This document shows, piece by piece, positions 53,330-64,000 of a stretch of 64,000 nucleotides of DNA. Below the pieces are notes generated by a model that worked only from the letters and a program-made list of their open reading frames with translations, had not been told where the DNA came from and did not search any database. The first letter of the stretch is position 1. Every line of letters starts with the position of its first letter. This DNA comes from Avena insularis (lineage: Eukaryota; Streptophyta; Magnoliopsida; Poales; Poaceae), in the NCBI GenBank assembly GCA_023614405.1, contig CM042688.1, forward strand, positions 71,596,253-71,660,252. The letters are read 5' to 3'. The translations under genes were made by a program, and so were the position numbers.

Positions 53330-54455
53330 ATCTAGGCAAACTTAGAGGAGAGCAAAGGCATATACAATCATCAATTCCGAGCTATACAAAAGGAGTGTGA
53401 CCAATGTCCTCCAATGATGCGTTGACCCGGAAGAAGGGCTTGACATCCTCCGAGATATACATCAAGGGGAGTGCGGGCATCATGCCTCATCCCGAGCCTT
53501 AGTGGCAAAAGCTTTCTGGCATGGATTCTACTGGCCAAGTGCCTTAGAACAAGCAGAAGATCTAGTGAGAAAATGCAATGGTTGTCAGAGGTATGCTACC
53601 AAGACACATATGCCGATGTCGTAACTCAAGACCATAGCAATCACATGGCCATTTGCCGTATGGTGTTTGGATATGGTTGGCCCGTTCAAACCAGCAAGGG
53701 GGAATATGACTCACATTTTGGTCATGGTGGACAAATTTACAAAATGGATTGAAGTGAAGCCAATAAGAAAGTGTGATGGAGCTATGGCCGTAACATTTCT
53801 CAAAGACATCATCTTGAGATATGGTTATCCTCACAATATCATAACTGATAATGGCACAAATTTTTCTGAAGGAGCATTTGCGCGATTCTGCCGGGATAAG
53901 AAGGTCTGGCTGGACGTTGCCTCGGTAGCTCATCCCGCATCGAACAGACAAGTGGAAATATCCAACGGATTAGTATTATCCGGGATAAAATCCTGGCTCA
54001 CTGAGCCGCTGCAAAGATCAGCGGGGTGCTAGATAGAAGAACTACCAGCGGTACTGTGGAGTTTAAGAACAACTCCGAATCGATCAACAGGCTATACGCC
54101 ATTTTTTCTGGTATATGGGGCAGAAGCTGTATTACCAACCAACATAGAGCATGATTCGCCTAGGGTCACCCAATACACATAAGCCGAAGTGCAAGAAGCC
54201 CGACAAAATGATGTTGATCTGCTGGAAGAAGCGAGAGAATTGGCATTGTCCAGATCCGCCATATATCAGCAAAATCTCCGACGCTATCATAGCCGTAAAG
54301 TAAGCCCCCGAGTTTTCTGGGAAGGCGATCTGGTGCTCCGGTTGGTACAACATACTGCCGGCATGCATAAATTATCCCCCCCATGGGAAGGTCCATTCAT
54401 TGTGAGCAAAGCGTTGCACAATGATTCTTATTATCTTATCGATGCAAAGCCATAG
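53330..54455 (+). pseudogene. Integrase of element B, interrupted
   Basis: The zinc-binding region (CGHHASSRALVAKAFWHGFY, CNGCQRYA) lies near 53470-53600. The core continues in an open piece (53667-54032): DMVGPFKPARG, VDKFTKWIEVKPI and IITDNGTNFSEGAFARFCRD, which keeps the catalytic Asp that A and E have lost. The C-terminal part includes YQQNLRRYHSRKVSPRVFWE and PPWEGPFIVSKAL, ending at a TAG near 54453. Stops near 53415, 53620, 54030 and 54180 break the frame. Confidence 0.83.
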
Positions 54456-55152
54456 GAAAAGAACTAGGTGGACAGGTCCGGCGAGGAATCTAAGCATCCA
54501 TGGAATGTAGCTCTACTTCGTCCTTTCTACACTTAGCAGAGAAGTGTATGTATCCGAGTCTTCTCATATGTCGGTATGTATGCCGGCAATGAGCTTATCA
54601 ATGAAATGTTGGCACCTCGAGCAGTAACTCGGGGACTGCCTTAGTAATATTTGTTATCTTGTATTATTTGTGTGTCAGCTAGAGTAAGTTGTTCTACTTA
54701 ACTCGGATTAGTAGTGTGTGAGCACCAAAAACCCAATTCTTCGACTTGCTGCTGTCCAACAAGATTTGGCTTCATGGCAAGCAAGAGAACAAGTTTGGAA
54801 TTGCGTAACACATGAAAAACGACTAAGGAAAAGAACTTGATCGAGCCGATGTTTGTTTTTTGGACTAACCTTGTATTTACTTTCAAATTATTATGCTGAA
54901 TTATTTTGAGCTAAGCCTAAAGTTTCCAAGTATTGTTAAGACAATTTTTGAAGCTCGGATTCGTAAGTCGTAAAACCGAATCAAGGTAGACACGAATCGA
55001 GCCAGAAGATTGGACGAACAAGAAAATGAAACTCGGGGGCTACGCCCAAGTTGATCCGGCATAAAAACTTAGTAGCAAAATATCACATGTGTACTAGATA
55101 CAATTCCACTCGGCATACCGGGGATCTGATAAATTTTAAAGTGTTTTCACTC

Positions 55153-58100
55153 AAGGAGCAGAAGGAGGAGGAAGTTCGGCGTCATCTTCGCCATCTTCGA
55201 TATCCGAGGCATCGTACTCTTCATCCTCGTCCGAGCCATCTTCTACGTTCTCAGAATTTTCGTCACCAGCGGTTTCCAGGAAGCTCGGACCCTCAGTCCA
55301 TTCATGAATGGGAGCATATTCAATGAGGCTATGGGCGCAGGCCTGGCGCCGAGATACACACTCCGGGTCATTGGTCCATTTGGATCCGGTGCGCAGGCGC
55401 GTCAGGAGGTTGAGGTCGATCTTCTCGTACCAACTGAGTATGTGGTGAAGAACGGTCTCAGCTACGGCACGTCCAGCAGACTCCCTCCAACGGTCGAGCT
55501 AGGTCTCGATTTCCATCAGCTTTTCAGCGAGAGCTGCAGTTCTCTCCGGAGTGTCTTCACCAGGCCAGAACGTGTTGAAGATTCGGACTGCAACGTCAAG
55601 AAGATCCTTGCCATAGTTCTTGATAATTTCCATGCGAGATGACAGGCTGACCAACAAGTCCTCCATGTCATAGGGAATGTCTTCACCGTCAGGAGCAACG
55701 GGAGTACCCCTATCTCGGCGGAAATTAGCAACGGCGATGCTCGCAATGGTAGTGCCCTCTGGAAATTTGCCTGAAAACGAGATAAGAGAAGCAAGTAAAG
55801 AAAAGACATGTGAAGTAACCCGGAGAAATATGCCGGATAACGGAAAGGAACTTACATAAAATGTGGCTGTGGATCCGGGTCAATTCCTTGGTACAGTCAT
55901 CACGTCTTTTGCGAAGCTGCACAAGTTCAGCGTTCACCGACTCAAGCTTGACGTCGGCCTCCTGGAGAAGTTCTCGGTCCTTGGAGATTTGGAGATTGAG
56001 GCGCTCGCGCTCTTCAGTATAGTCCTGGCCAGCCTTTTCAAGCTCGGATTGGTGCTGTGCTTTCAGCTTCTTCATTTCTGCCTTTAGCTTGGCAATCTTG
56101 TCATCCTTGGTTCGGAGGAGGGCAAGCTCACCGTCTTTCTTGTTGAGCTCGGCCTGATGTTGCCCTGCTTGTTCGAGAAAATGCAGCATCGTATCAGGCA
56201 CGAGCACACTATCTTCCAGCGACACTGAAATAGTTTGTTAACCCGGCAAAGTCGAGGTATGAATGTTTGCCGAGCCAAGGAAGAAGGGAGATGGAAAGCA
56301 AAGCAAGGTCGCGCAAAAGTAACCTACCCTTGATATGATCCAGATTCTTCCTCATAAGCTTGTTCTCAGCCTCCACCCCAGCTGCGAAAACCGAATGACG
56401 GATTAGTTTGGCAAAAGAGATGAGTGGAAAACAGAAAAATGTGAAGAAGAGAACTTACCCCTTTTCTCGTGCTCAGCAAGATGTGCATTATGCTTTGCGA
56501 GCAGCATTTTGTGAGTGTCCAGGAGACGCTGAAACTCAGTGCTTCGGCGGTTGGTGGTCACCTGAAAAGAGTACAAAAATATAGCTTAAGCCTTGTGCAT
56601 ATTCGAAGTGCACAAGATCCGGGCCAAGTGGAACTTAACCCGGCTCTAGGTGTGTGCATATTCGAAGTGTACAAGATCCAGGCCAAGTGGAACTTAACCC
56701 GGCTCTAGGTGTGTGCATATTCGAAGTGTACAAGATCCGGGCCAAGTGGAACTTAACCCGGCTCTAGGTGTGTGCATATTCGAAGTTATCAAGGAGCTAC
56801 GTTAGTTTTCTAAGGACCATCCGGTCGAGTAACAAGTTACTCCCCTGGAGGCTCGGGGACTAATGGTTATATCACTAACATATACAGCATGTTAAGGAAA
56901 AGGTGAAGTAACGTACCTCCATCATCCGACCCGCAAGGTTAATCGCCTTAGCGGCTGTATTCATCTGAGCAGAAAACTCGGCGGGACCGAACTTCTTCGG
57001 GAGATCGTCGTTGTAGACGAACTCCGCCTTGTTCCAGTTGTTCATGAACTCGATCAAGGTCGGAGGATATCGTTCACCGCTGAGCATGTGGGGCGCCACC
57101 AAGCCCTTGGCATGTGCTTCCCTCCTCTCAACCTGAGCAAGGGTCGGGCTGGTGTGCAAGACAAGTTGCTACACATTAGTTAGATCGGCAGGGGCGTCCT
57201 TCGGTGCTGGAGGCTTCTTGGAAAGCATGGACGCAAGAGTGCGCTGTCCAGACTCGATGGACGCTGCCCTGGCGGCGTCAGGGGCCTTCTTGCCTTTGGG
57301 CTGCTAAGAGGAGGAAGTGGTTGCGGCAGATTTACCCTTGGGAGCTGCCTGGGTGCTTTCTCGCCGAGACTGAGAAGACTCAGACGAGGCGGAGGGGCTT
57401 GGTGTTGCTGCTTTGGCTGCTGGTGCTGGAGTTGGTGCTGGTGCTGGTGATGGTGCTGTTTTCTTCTTTGGAGGAGGTACCGAAGTAGACTCGATAGTAG
57501 CTGGTTGTGGTGGAGCCGAAGTGGTGGATGCCGCTGCCTCGGCTGGGTAAGTCTCCCCCGCTCCGAGGTTGCCCCCCTCTTGACGAGGTGGGCTGGAACC
57601 TGGAGCAGCCGCTGAACCCTCCGGAATAGGGCTCAGTGGGCGTGAATAGTCTCCATGAGGGGGAGAAGGGCTGAGTCGGAGCGGCGAAGCGATGCTAGAT
57701 CCACTCTGGGGGACCTCCACCGCAGCTCTGCCGAATCAAATAATGTCAGATGAGAAACTATAACAATGCAAGAACAAGTAAATGGCAGAGGGAAAAAGAG
57801 GCTTACGCATCCGAGGTCAGCGGCTCCTTGGGCTTCCGAGCCCTTCGTGCTGGGGCCTTGGTTGCAGGCTTGGAGGCAGTCTTATCCCCGGACTTCTTTC
57901 GCCTCTTGGCTGGTTGAGAAGGTCCAGAGGATGAAGTCGATGCGGATTCCCTTCTTTTCTTTGGCGCAACCGGAACAGGATCACCCACGGCAAGGGGAGG
58001 GTCCTCATGGATCTGCCCACCGGGGTTAGCTGATGCCGGAAAAGCATAAGAAAGGGGGACAACGTCAAATGCTTCCATCACCTCAACATCTAAGTCATCT

Positions 58101-59240
58101 TCATCGTCGGGCCAATCTCTAATATACGAGAGTTTACCGGTGGGTCGCTTGGTCACATCGGCCATTGGGAGGAACATCTCTTTGTCCGGTTCTTCCTCGT
58201 CCGAGCTCTCCCGGTCAGGCGCACATTTGAGGGTGGGATCGGTGCCATCCTCGATAGTTTGCTGAAGGAATTGCTAAGGGAGAAAAAAGACAACCGAGTT
58301 AAAAATACAACGGAACCGACATAAGATTTAATTCGGAGAAAACTTGTGGCACGAAGCTTACCACGGGAGGAAGCCTATCCCGGCAATAGTGCTCAATTCC
58401 CCACATCCACTCAGAGGAGAAGTCCTTGTGGGTGGTGAAGAGGGCCTTGACCCGACGATAGATTTCTGTGTTGCTCAGCTCGAAAGATGAGGTCCGGTTG
58501 GGGTCATGGCCCCAGCTCATGTGGCACACTTTGTGAGTGCGTTTCTGGAGAGGGGAGATCCGGTTGCGAACGAATGTGATCATGGCGTCCTCGTTGCGCA
58601 ACCCGAGCTCCTTCAGCTCCGCGAACCTTTTGTTGACCTGGTTGGCCAACACTGTGGGTTTCTTGGGGACAACATCCCATAGCTCCGGGTTAGGAGGACC
58701 CAGAGCATAGGGGCGAAGCCGGATCAAGTCTTTAGTGCCGTCGTTCCGAACATAAAAGAAGGCCCGGCCCATCCTTTGCAGGAATCCAGCCCGGTAACCC
58801 GGGGAAAGACGGAGAGCCTCCGGGGTGAAATGGACGCAGCACCGAACTACGTAAGCTGCTTGTCCTCCGGGTCAAGCTGGATATTCGGAATTACATTACG
58901 ACGAAGGCCAAAGAACTGGATCCATAGCTCCTTTGTGGGCCATAATCCGGCGTAGCCTTCGATCGTGGAGGCAAAAGCAGAGAGAGATGTGATAGCGTTG
59001 GCAGGAAGGTGGTGGGGCTGGAGTTCATAGGTGTTCAACCAATCGTGGAAAAAATCGCTAACTGGCAAACCGAATCCCCGCTGGAAGTGTGACAAGAACA
59101 CCACAAACTCACCCGGATTGGGTGAGGGGGCGAGTTCGGCAGAGGCTGCAGTGCGATATCGCCGATCCAGTCATCTGGCACCGAGATCCAGCCCATGCAT
59201 CATGTCCGCCGTCATGCATCCTCCTCTATCTCCTGCTCGA
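55153..59240 (-). pseudogene. Antisense multi-exon gene of element B (PF04195-like, coiled coil)
   Basis: Running opposite to gag-pol, it starts near 59220, downstream (minus strand) of a TTAAATAG box at about 59513. The first domain resembles the gypsy-type transposon family PF04195: HFQRGFGLPVSDFFHDWLN, ELQPHHLPANAITSLSAFA, LWIQFFGLRRN, then MGRAFFYVRNDGTKDLIRLR. Further exons carry acidic and Lys/Arg-rich segments (near 57810-58270), a Pro/Ala/Ser-rich linker (57310-57720) and a helical segment (56929-57159). A long coiled coil follows (55860-56225: KIAKLKAEMKKLKAQHQSEL), then a C-terminal domain ending at a TGA near 55153. Exon ends show GT and AG (for example 58360/58275, 56561/56459, 55857/55772). 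A stop near 57305 and a frameshift near 59214 break it. Confidence 0.7.
56595..56790. repeat. 59-bp tandem repeat, about 3.3 copies
   Basis: GTGCATATTCGAAGT recurs at 56595, 56654, 56713 and 56772, exactly 59 bp apart; units share CAAGATCC(G/A)GGCCAAGTGG and CCCGGCTCTAGGTG. The last copy is partial. The array lies in an apparent intron of the antisense gene. Confidence 0.9.
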
Positions 59241-59974
59241 CGAGGACAAGCTCCTCTTCTGTTATCTCAAGTTCGCTGCCCTCGCTGGCGCTAGCGGCGG
59301 TGGGAGGCAGCGGCCTAGATTGACAGCGACCCGTGGCAGAGGAGGTGCGCAGCAGCGACGGTGATGCAGATGCGTGTGGAAGTAGTGCGGCGGCGACGCT
59401 GCTACTCAGACGTGGTGGCGGCGGCGCTGTCGCGGGAGAAGATGAAGAAGAAGAACTAGAGGCAGAGGGGCGCGGAAGGGGGAAAAGACCCAAGGGGTGC
59501 ACCCCTCCCCTATTTAACCGCTCCATCAAGGAGGAAGTGGGATCGTGTTATGCAGATATGCCACACGGTGGCCGTGTATAAACCAGATGGACCAATCAGC
59601 GAAGAGCCACACTAAGGACCACAGGGTGTAGCAGATCCCATGACGCGACGCATTGATGCAGTTAACGAGGAGGCAGGCCAGACGTGACGTGCGCTACAGT
59701 GATAACTGACAATTACTGCAGCGGTTACTGTGGCTGGCCCTTAAAATGAGGCAACCTAATGATTAGCCTCCACGTGGGAAAGCGTACGAGAGAAGGAAAT
59801 ATAACCCGGATGAGATTATGGTAACCCGGCCAGCAAGTGAAAACTTGAAATGTGCTAAGGGAAAGTAAACCCATGAGATCCGAGATGAGAGGTAACTCGG
59901 AGAAGGAGCACAAAACTCAGTGAATTTGAACCTGCTGTGGCCTTAGCGGCTAAGGCAACTTAGACCGCACCAGC

Positions 59975-59986
59975 TTCGGGGACTAA
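59975..59986 (+). promoter_or_regulatory. Polypurine tract of element B
   Basis: TTCGGGGACTAA immediately precedes the 3' LTR start TGTTGGGGGG. A 12-bp match including the LTR TG (CGGGGACTAATG) recurs at 56854-56865. Confidence 0.65.
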
Positions 59987-60798
59987 TGTTGGGGGGATAC
60001 CCCCGGGTAGGGTCACGCCAGGGTGTAAAGGCCGAGTTAGCCGAGGTACGGCAAGGTCAAAGCGGATGCTGACCGAGTTACCTCAAGGCAGGCCGAATCT
60101 CGGGGTAACCCGGACCAGGGGATGTCCACCTAACTGAGTCTCATCCGACTTAAGGAGTAAGCCGGATAGATGAATCTAACTTGTATGCAGGAACATGTGT
60201 GACCGGATCAACTACGATCCGGGTCATAGCAAGCTTCTAGGAGAAGGAAGGCATCTCGCTGGTCAAAAGTAACCCAGGTATGCACTGCGTGAGCAAAGCG
60301 GACAGGGGCAGGACCACCGAGGCGTGGCCGACAAACATGACGACGCCGATGTCGGCTGACGCAGGCTCCGTAGAGGCTCACGTAGCCTCTGCATGGATGA
60401 CGCGGGGGAAAAGTGACCCGGTCGGCTTGCTATTTTGGGAGGAGGCATATTGAATATGCCTCCACGTATGCCCTAAGTGGAGACCTAGCCACTCCTATAT
60501 AAGGTGGGCTAGGGCCTCTATAGAAGGGGTTGGTCTCATTTGGAGAGAGCTTGGGAAGATTGATCTCCATAGATTAGTTTTACTTGGTTCCTGAGGGCTA
60601 GCTAGCGGGGAGAGTAAGAGAGTACCTTCTTACTCCTCTCTCCAATACAGCTCGAGGAGCACTTGTAATCTGTGAAGTGAATCAAATACAAACCTTCTGT
60701 GTGAGGAATCACCTCACTATCCCTCCCTGGCTTCCCCTAGTGCTATTAGTCCCCACCTTTAGCCTATCCATGGCATCTGTCGTGACACCACCACGACA
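59987..60798 (+). repeat. 3' LTR of element B, 812 bp
   Basis: It begins TGTTGGGGGG and ends CCACGACA. It aligns along its whole length with 46926-47742, with over 5 percent differences in the first 560 bp and a 5-bp loss near 60455 (ATATTGAATATG versus ATATTCCCTGGAATATG). Confidence 0.9.
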
Positions 60799-61571
60799 TG
60801 CAGGGTCGATGCAGGAAGGCGGGGCAGAGACGGCACTCCGCGAGGTGGGGAAACGGTAGAGACAGCAGCGGGGACGACACTAGAGGAGAAGCTCGGCGGG
60901 CGTCGGCCGGAGAGGGCATCCTGGAGGTGGGGCGCGAGGAACTTGAGCAGCCGCGGCGCTTTGCAGAAGCAGAGGAGGCGAGGCGGGGTAGGTGGGGAGA
61001 GGAGAGACGGCCTGGTCGCGAGGCGTGTGCGGGGACGGGGGAGTGGTGGGACCAGGCTATTGGCAGGGCGGTAGGTGGGGTTGTCGGGAGGAATAGGCGG
61101 GAGTGCGTGGCGTGCGGTTGGGGAAGCCTTGGTGGGCTGGTCGATGGATCGGTGGCTGGAGGGAGTTGGTGGAGGCGGAGGGAGTTTAGGGTGCGGCTGG
61201 GTGATAGGGTAGGATAGACTTTTAGGGTTAGCTCTTTGGAGGTGGCTGGCTGGGCCTTCGGGCCTGGCGGGCTGCCTCCCAAAAACATCTTAAAATATTT
61301 ATTTATTTTATTTTGTCCGAAATAGACTTCCGTAAATATTTTGTAGACAAAAGAAAATATCCGGGAGAGGCCGGGGTTTTAATTTTAATTAAAGACAGGT
61401 ATTTAGAAAACCAAAAATAGACTTTTCGTAAATAGTTTTTAAACAAACCATGCATGATGATGACGATGCTCAAATGCAATGTGGCATGATGACATGAGCA
61501 TGCGGTCATGATGATGCAACGCACAAAAAAACACAGCGATTTTCTAGTAGTGGTTTTACCAGGGTGCTACA
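60799..61571 (-). repeat. Probable outer segment of the 3' LTR of element C
   Basis: GC-rich to about 61250, continuing the composition of 46230-46925 across the B insertion, then AT-rich. On the minus strand it starts TGTAGCACCCTGG at 61571, an LTR-type start that mirrors the end at 43516. A clear polypurine tract before it was not seen, so this boundary is uncertain. Open frames in the GC-rich part are compositional. Confidence 0.45.
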
Positions 61572-62382
61572 ATTCGACACAACTAACAATGGATCTCGCC
61601 CTCGTGATCCGCCTCATAGTACGGGGAAGAAGACTGATGATCTGAGTCTTCTCGCATAGTGTAGATCATCGCGACACCACTAACAAAGGTCTTTGCTCCA
61701 TATTGAAATCGGCGACACCACCAACAAGGGGTCGTTGCTCACGTTTATCGAGAGGACACTCCGGAGAAACAAAGATAAAGTTAAAGGTCACAAGGCCACC
61801 TCTAACTTCAGTGGAATGAGTAAATTGCATAGATCCGCCAATTCAATGTGCCGAGCGAATGATAAGAGTAGTGGTATGGTCGCGACTCCATCCCGCACTT
61901 AAAACATTACTCTGTACATGAATAGTAGAATTATGCAATCAACTCTCGAAATAAGGCCGAAGATCTCGACAAGCGAGGTTTGGAAACAAAGGAGTGATGC
62001 AGGCTCTGCATCGGATCTGGCGTAGATGAGGTCGTCATGTTGGAAAACACCGGTAGGCACAAGAAGGAACAAAGAGAAGTCCAACAGATGAAGGATTCCT
62101 CAGATAGCACGAAGACCGGATGTAGAAGCACCGTTGCCAAAGGAGGAAGCGAAACCCTGAAGGTACGACGGAACCCAACCACGAGAAATCCTAGACTTGA
62201 AGAAAAGATAAGAGTAGATTCAAAACACGGAGAGGTAAGAGGAGAATAGCATAGGGGTAAGGAGTAAAATCAGACCTAATCAGATCTATCCAACCGATTT
62301 TGCAAAATAGTTTTGACACTCTACATCGTCCGTTAGCTAGGTTATCCTACAGGCTGGACCAGTGGGGTATCGCAACTGCTGA
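61572..62382 (-). other. Short internal region of element C
   Basis: About 810 bp between the primer-binding site and the probable 3' LTR start. On the minus strand it resembles an untranslated leader followed by a short frame (SNMTTSSTPDPMQSLHHSFV region, within 61931-62182) that ends without any gag or pol motif. Two related strings containing GGTGTCGCC/GGTGTCGCG lie near 61672 and 61712. Confidence 0.45.
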
Positions 62383-62394
62383 GCTCTGATACCA
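62383..62394 (-). promoter_or_regulatory. Initiator tRNA-Met primer-binding site of element C
   Basis: The minus strand reads TGGTATCAGAGC, the standard complement of the plant initiator tRNA-Met 3' end, three bases inside the LTR that begins at 62398. It fixes the orientation of element C as minus. Confidence 0.85.
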
Positions 62395-62397
62395 CTC

Positions 62398-64000
62398 TGT
62401 AACACCCTCGAATCGGCCATATGCAAGTTTTAGCGCCTCCCGCCAAACCCGCATAGAAACGATTCAAGGACGCCCACCAGGCACTTGCGTGCCGGTGGAG
62501 AACGAAGTAATACCGTTACACATTAGTCTACGATGGAACCCACAGAATAGATATATATACAGCAACGACTCACTGAGTCAAGAATACAGATATACAATAC
62601 AAAGATCCAAATCACCTTGAAAACAATACAGCATCCGAGTACGGACAAGATGCAAATTGGGCTAAGAGACCTGTAGAATAACCAATGGCGTCCATAACCC
62701 TGCCCAGGCCAAGCCGGAAGGGTAACCCTGCTAGCGACGTCGATCGCAAACCTACTAAAACAGAAAGGGGGTGCCGACAAAGGCAAAGGAAAAAAAGGAG
62801 CGTCAGTACTAAGGCCAGTACATGGCGAGGCTAGAATTCGGCGGCTCTCGCCTACATAGGTATGGTGGACTGAAGCGGCAGCGCAGCATGCACTAAACAA
62901 CCTATAGAGACTCGATTCAACTGTCGGCTATTAGAGAGGGATAAGAAAGACCTATTCGGATCCAACCTGATAGTAACACCAAGCATACCCATCCTGGCAT
63001 TCCCCCTCGAGACCAAACGAGGAAGTCAAACCGAGGAACTCACACAGTTGGCAATTTTATTCATTCCATTATAGTTTAAGCACTTACTAGTCAGATATAG
63101 ATAGCATGAGTCATCCTGATAGCATAAGTAGTGGCCAGTTTTAGTTAACCATTCTGTTGTTGTTGCAGTACTTACTAGTCAGATACAATTAGCATGTGAC
63201 ATCCCAAACCTAGCAGTTGTTGGCACTTTTATTTCATTCCATTAGAGTTGCGATACTTACTAGGCAGATACAGCATGTCACTAAACAACCCCAGATCCAC
63301 CAGTTGTTCGCACTTTTATTATCCATTCCATTGTAGTGAAGCTGATTACTAGTCACATATTAAGTCAAATTTATAGCACTACTTTAGTTATGCTTGTCTA
63401 TGATCGAGATACTGTGCTCCAAGTCGTCCATAACCGTGGACACGGCTTTCAGAAATATTTACCTAGGGTGCACAAATAGCAACACACACACGATCAACCT
63501 CAGAAAAACCAAATCAAAACCCAACGAGGCTTTCACGACAAAGCAATCACAGGATTCATAAATTATTTCAGGGGGCCACCCCATTAAGCTACCCGCAACA
63601 AAGTTGGCCGGCTCCGAGATGGACCCAAGGTTTGTGTGGATGGCTGTAAATGACTGGGAACCCGAAAGTGTGACTGGGCTTGTCGATACAGCGAAAACGT
63701 GTCACGATCCAAAACAGTACAGGTGCTCCACACACAATCGTAAATAAAGCAATAAAGCATGGCATAAGTACAGGATAGTAATAAAGCCCCAAACTAGTTT
63801 GTGGCCCCAAGAAATAAGAAATGAATCAAGCTTTGGCTAAGGGGATTCATGGTCCCATATGCGGATAGTGCGATAGTCAAGGAACAGGTATCAATTACTC
63901 GGGGTCCTACGGGACACAAGTGAGCGTGGAAGAACCAAATAACATCTATTGCCCACCGATGCCTCTGCATTAGTTACATCTAGCAATTTAATAGTTGTAA
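62398..64000 (-). repeat. 5' LTR of element C, cut by the window end
   Basis: It matches 43516-45119 along its visible length with a few percent substitutions, for example CGGCCATATG versus CGGCCCTATG near the start. It continues beyond 64000. Confidence 0.85.

Larger units (their letters stand above)
46926..60798 (+). mobile_element. Element B: Tat/Retand-type Ty3/gypsy retrotransposon with antisense gene, 13.9 kb
   Basis: LTRs (46926-47742 and 59987-60798) enclose, on the plus strand, primer-binding site, gag, protease, RT/RNase H, second RNase H and integrase. An antisense multi-exon gene lies between integrase and the 3' LTR. The LTRs differ at about 30 positions in the first 560 bp by eye, over 5 percent, so B is older than A. 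No perfect target duplication is visible: the flanks read GGCGG (46921-46925) and TGCAG (60799-60803). All pol frames carry stops. Confidence 0.9.
43516..64000 (-). mobile_element. Element C: long-LTR element with initiator tRNA-Met primer site, continues past the window
   Basis: The sequence from 43516 (TGTAACACCCTCG) is repeated from 62398 to the end of the window, at least 1.6 kb per copy. A tRNA-Met-type primer site lies just inside the right copy on the minus strand. So the right copy is the 5' LTR and the left copy the 3' LTR. Element B is nested at 46926-60798. No gag or pol frame is present, so it is non-autonomous. Long LTRs and the tRNA-Met site would fit a Del/Tekay-derived or LARD-type element; this is inference. 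Confidence 0.7.

Noticed and set aside
60764..61288. Minus-strand frame of 174 codons rich in Ser/Pro
   Set aside because: It crosses the end of B's LTR into element C sequence, so it is a chance fusion; the composition is low-complexity.

Overview
This window is repeat DNA from a large-genome grass, most likely a Pooideae grass (wheat/barley/oat/ryegrass relatives). I infer this from nested Ty3/gypsy LTR retrotransposons of the plant Tat/Retand type, a Sabrina-like Athila-type element that has gag and protease but no polymerase, and a decayed MuDR-type (MULE) transposase gene. No tRNA, rRNA, prokaryotic gene or ordinary single-copy host gene could be supported. All family names are assigned by eye from domains and element structure; no database search was possible.

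Layout. (1) 1-2030: AT-rich sequence with no recognisable feature. (2) 2081-9978: element E, a Tat-type element on the minus strand (gag, protease, RT, second RNase H, integrase) whose 3' LTR is truncated. It lies in element F (9979-13429, minus strand), of which only the 5' LTR, primer-binding site and gag remain. (3) 14510-40238: a plus-strand MULE transposase pseudogene, split by the 22.4-kb element A (14837-37259, minus strand, perfect 5-bp target duplication GTGAG). Element A is itself interrupted by the complete Athila-type element D1 (24355-32453, plus strand, duplication AGGGG) and by a related solo LTR, D2 (32648-34243, minus strand, duplication CCTGG). Without these inserts A is about 12.7 kb. 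(4) 40547-43515: LTR-like sequence H. (5) 43516 to the window end: element C, a long-LTR element primed by initiator tRNA-Met, with no recognisable coding sequence. Inside it lies element B (46926-60798, plus strand), another Tat-type element of 13.9 kb.

The order of events read from the nesting is MULE, then A, then D1 and D2; F, then E; H, then C, then B. Nearly every coding region has stops or frameshifts. The exceptions are a 669-codon frame in A (second RNase H plus integrase) and a 443-codon RT frame in E, although the integrases of A and E have each lost a catalytic aspartate.

The most interesting biology is in the Tat-type elements. A and B each carry an additional gene antisense to gag-pol, between integrase and the 3' LTR. 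It has a gypsy-type transposon domain like PF04195, coiled coils and several apparent GT-AG introns. Polypurine-tract-like motifs recur inside these elements, including at the junction of the second RNase H and the integrase in both A and B. In all four Tat-type elements an open frame runs from the 5' LTR through the primer-binding site into gag, encoding a shared LAP motif.
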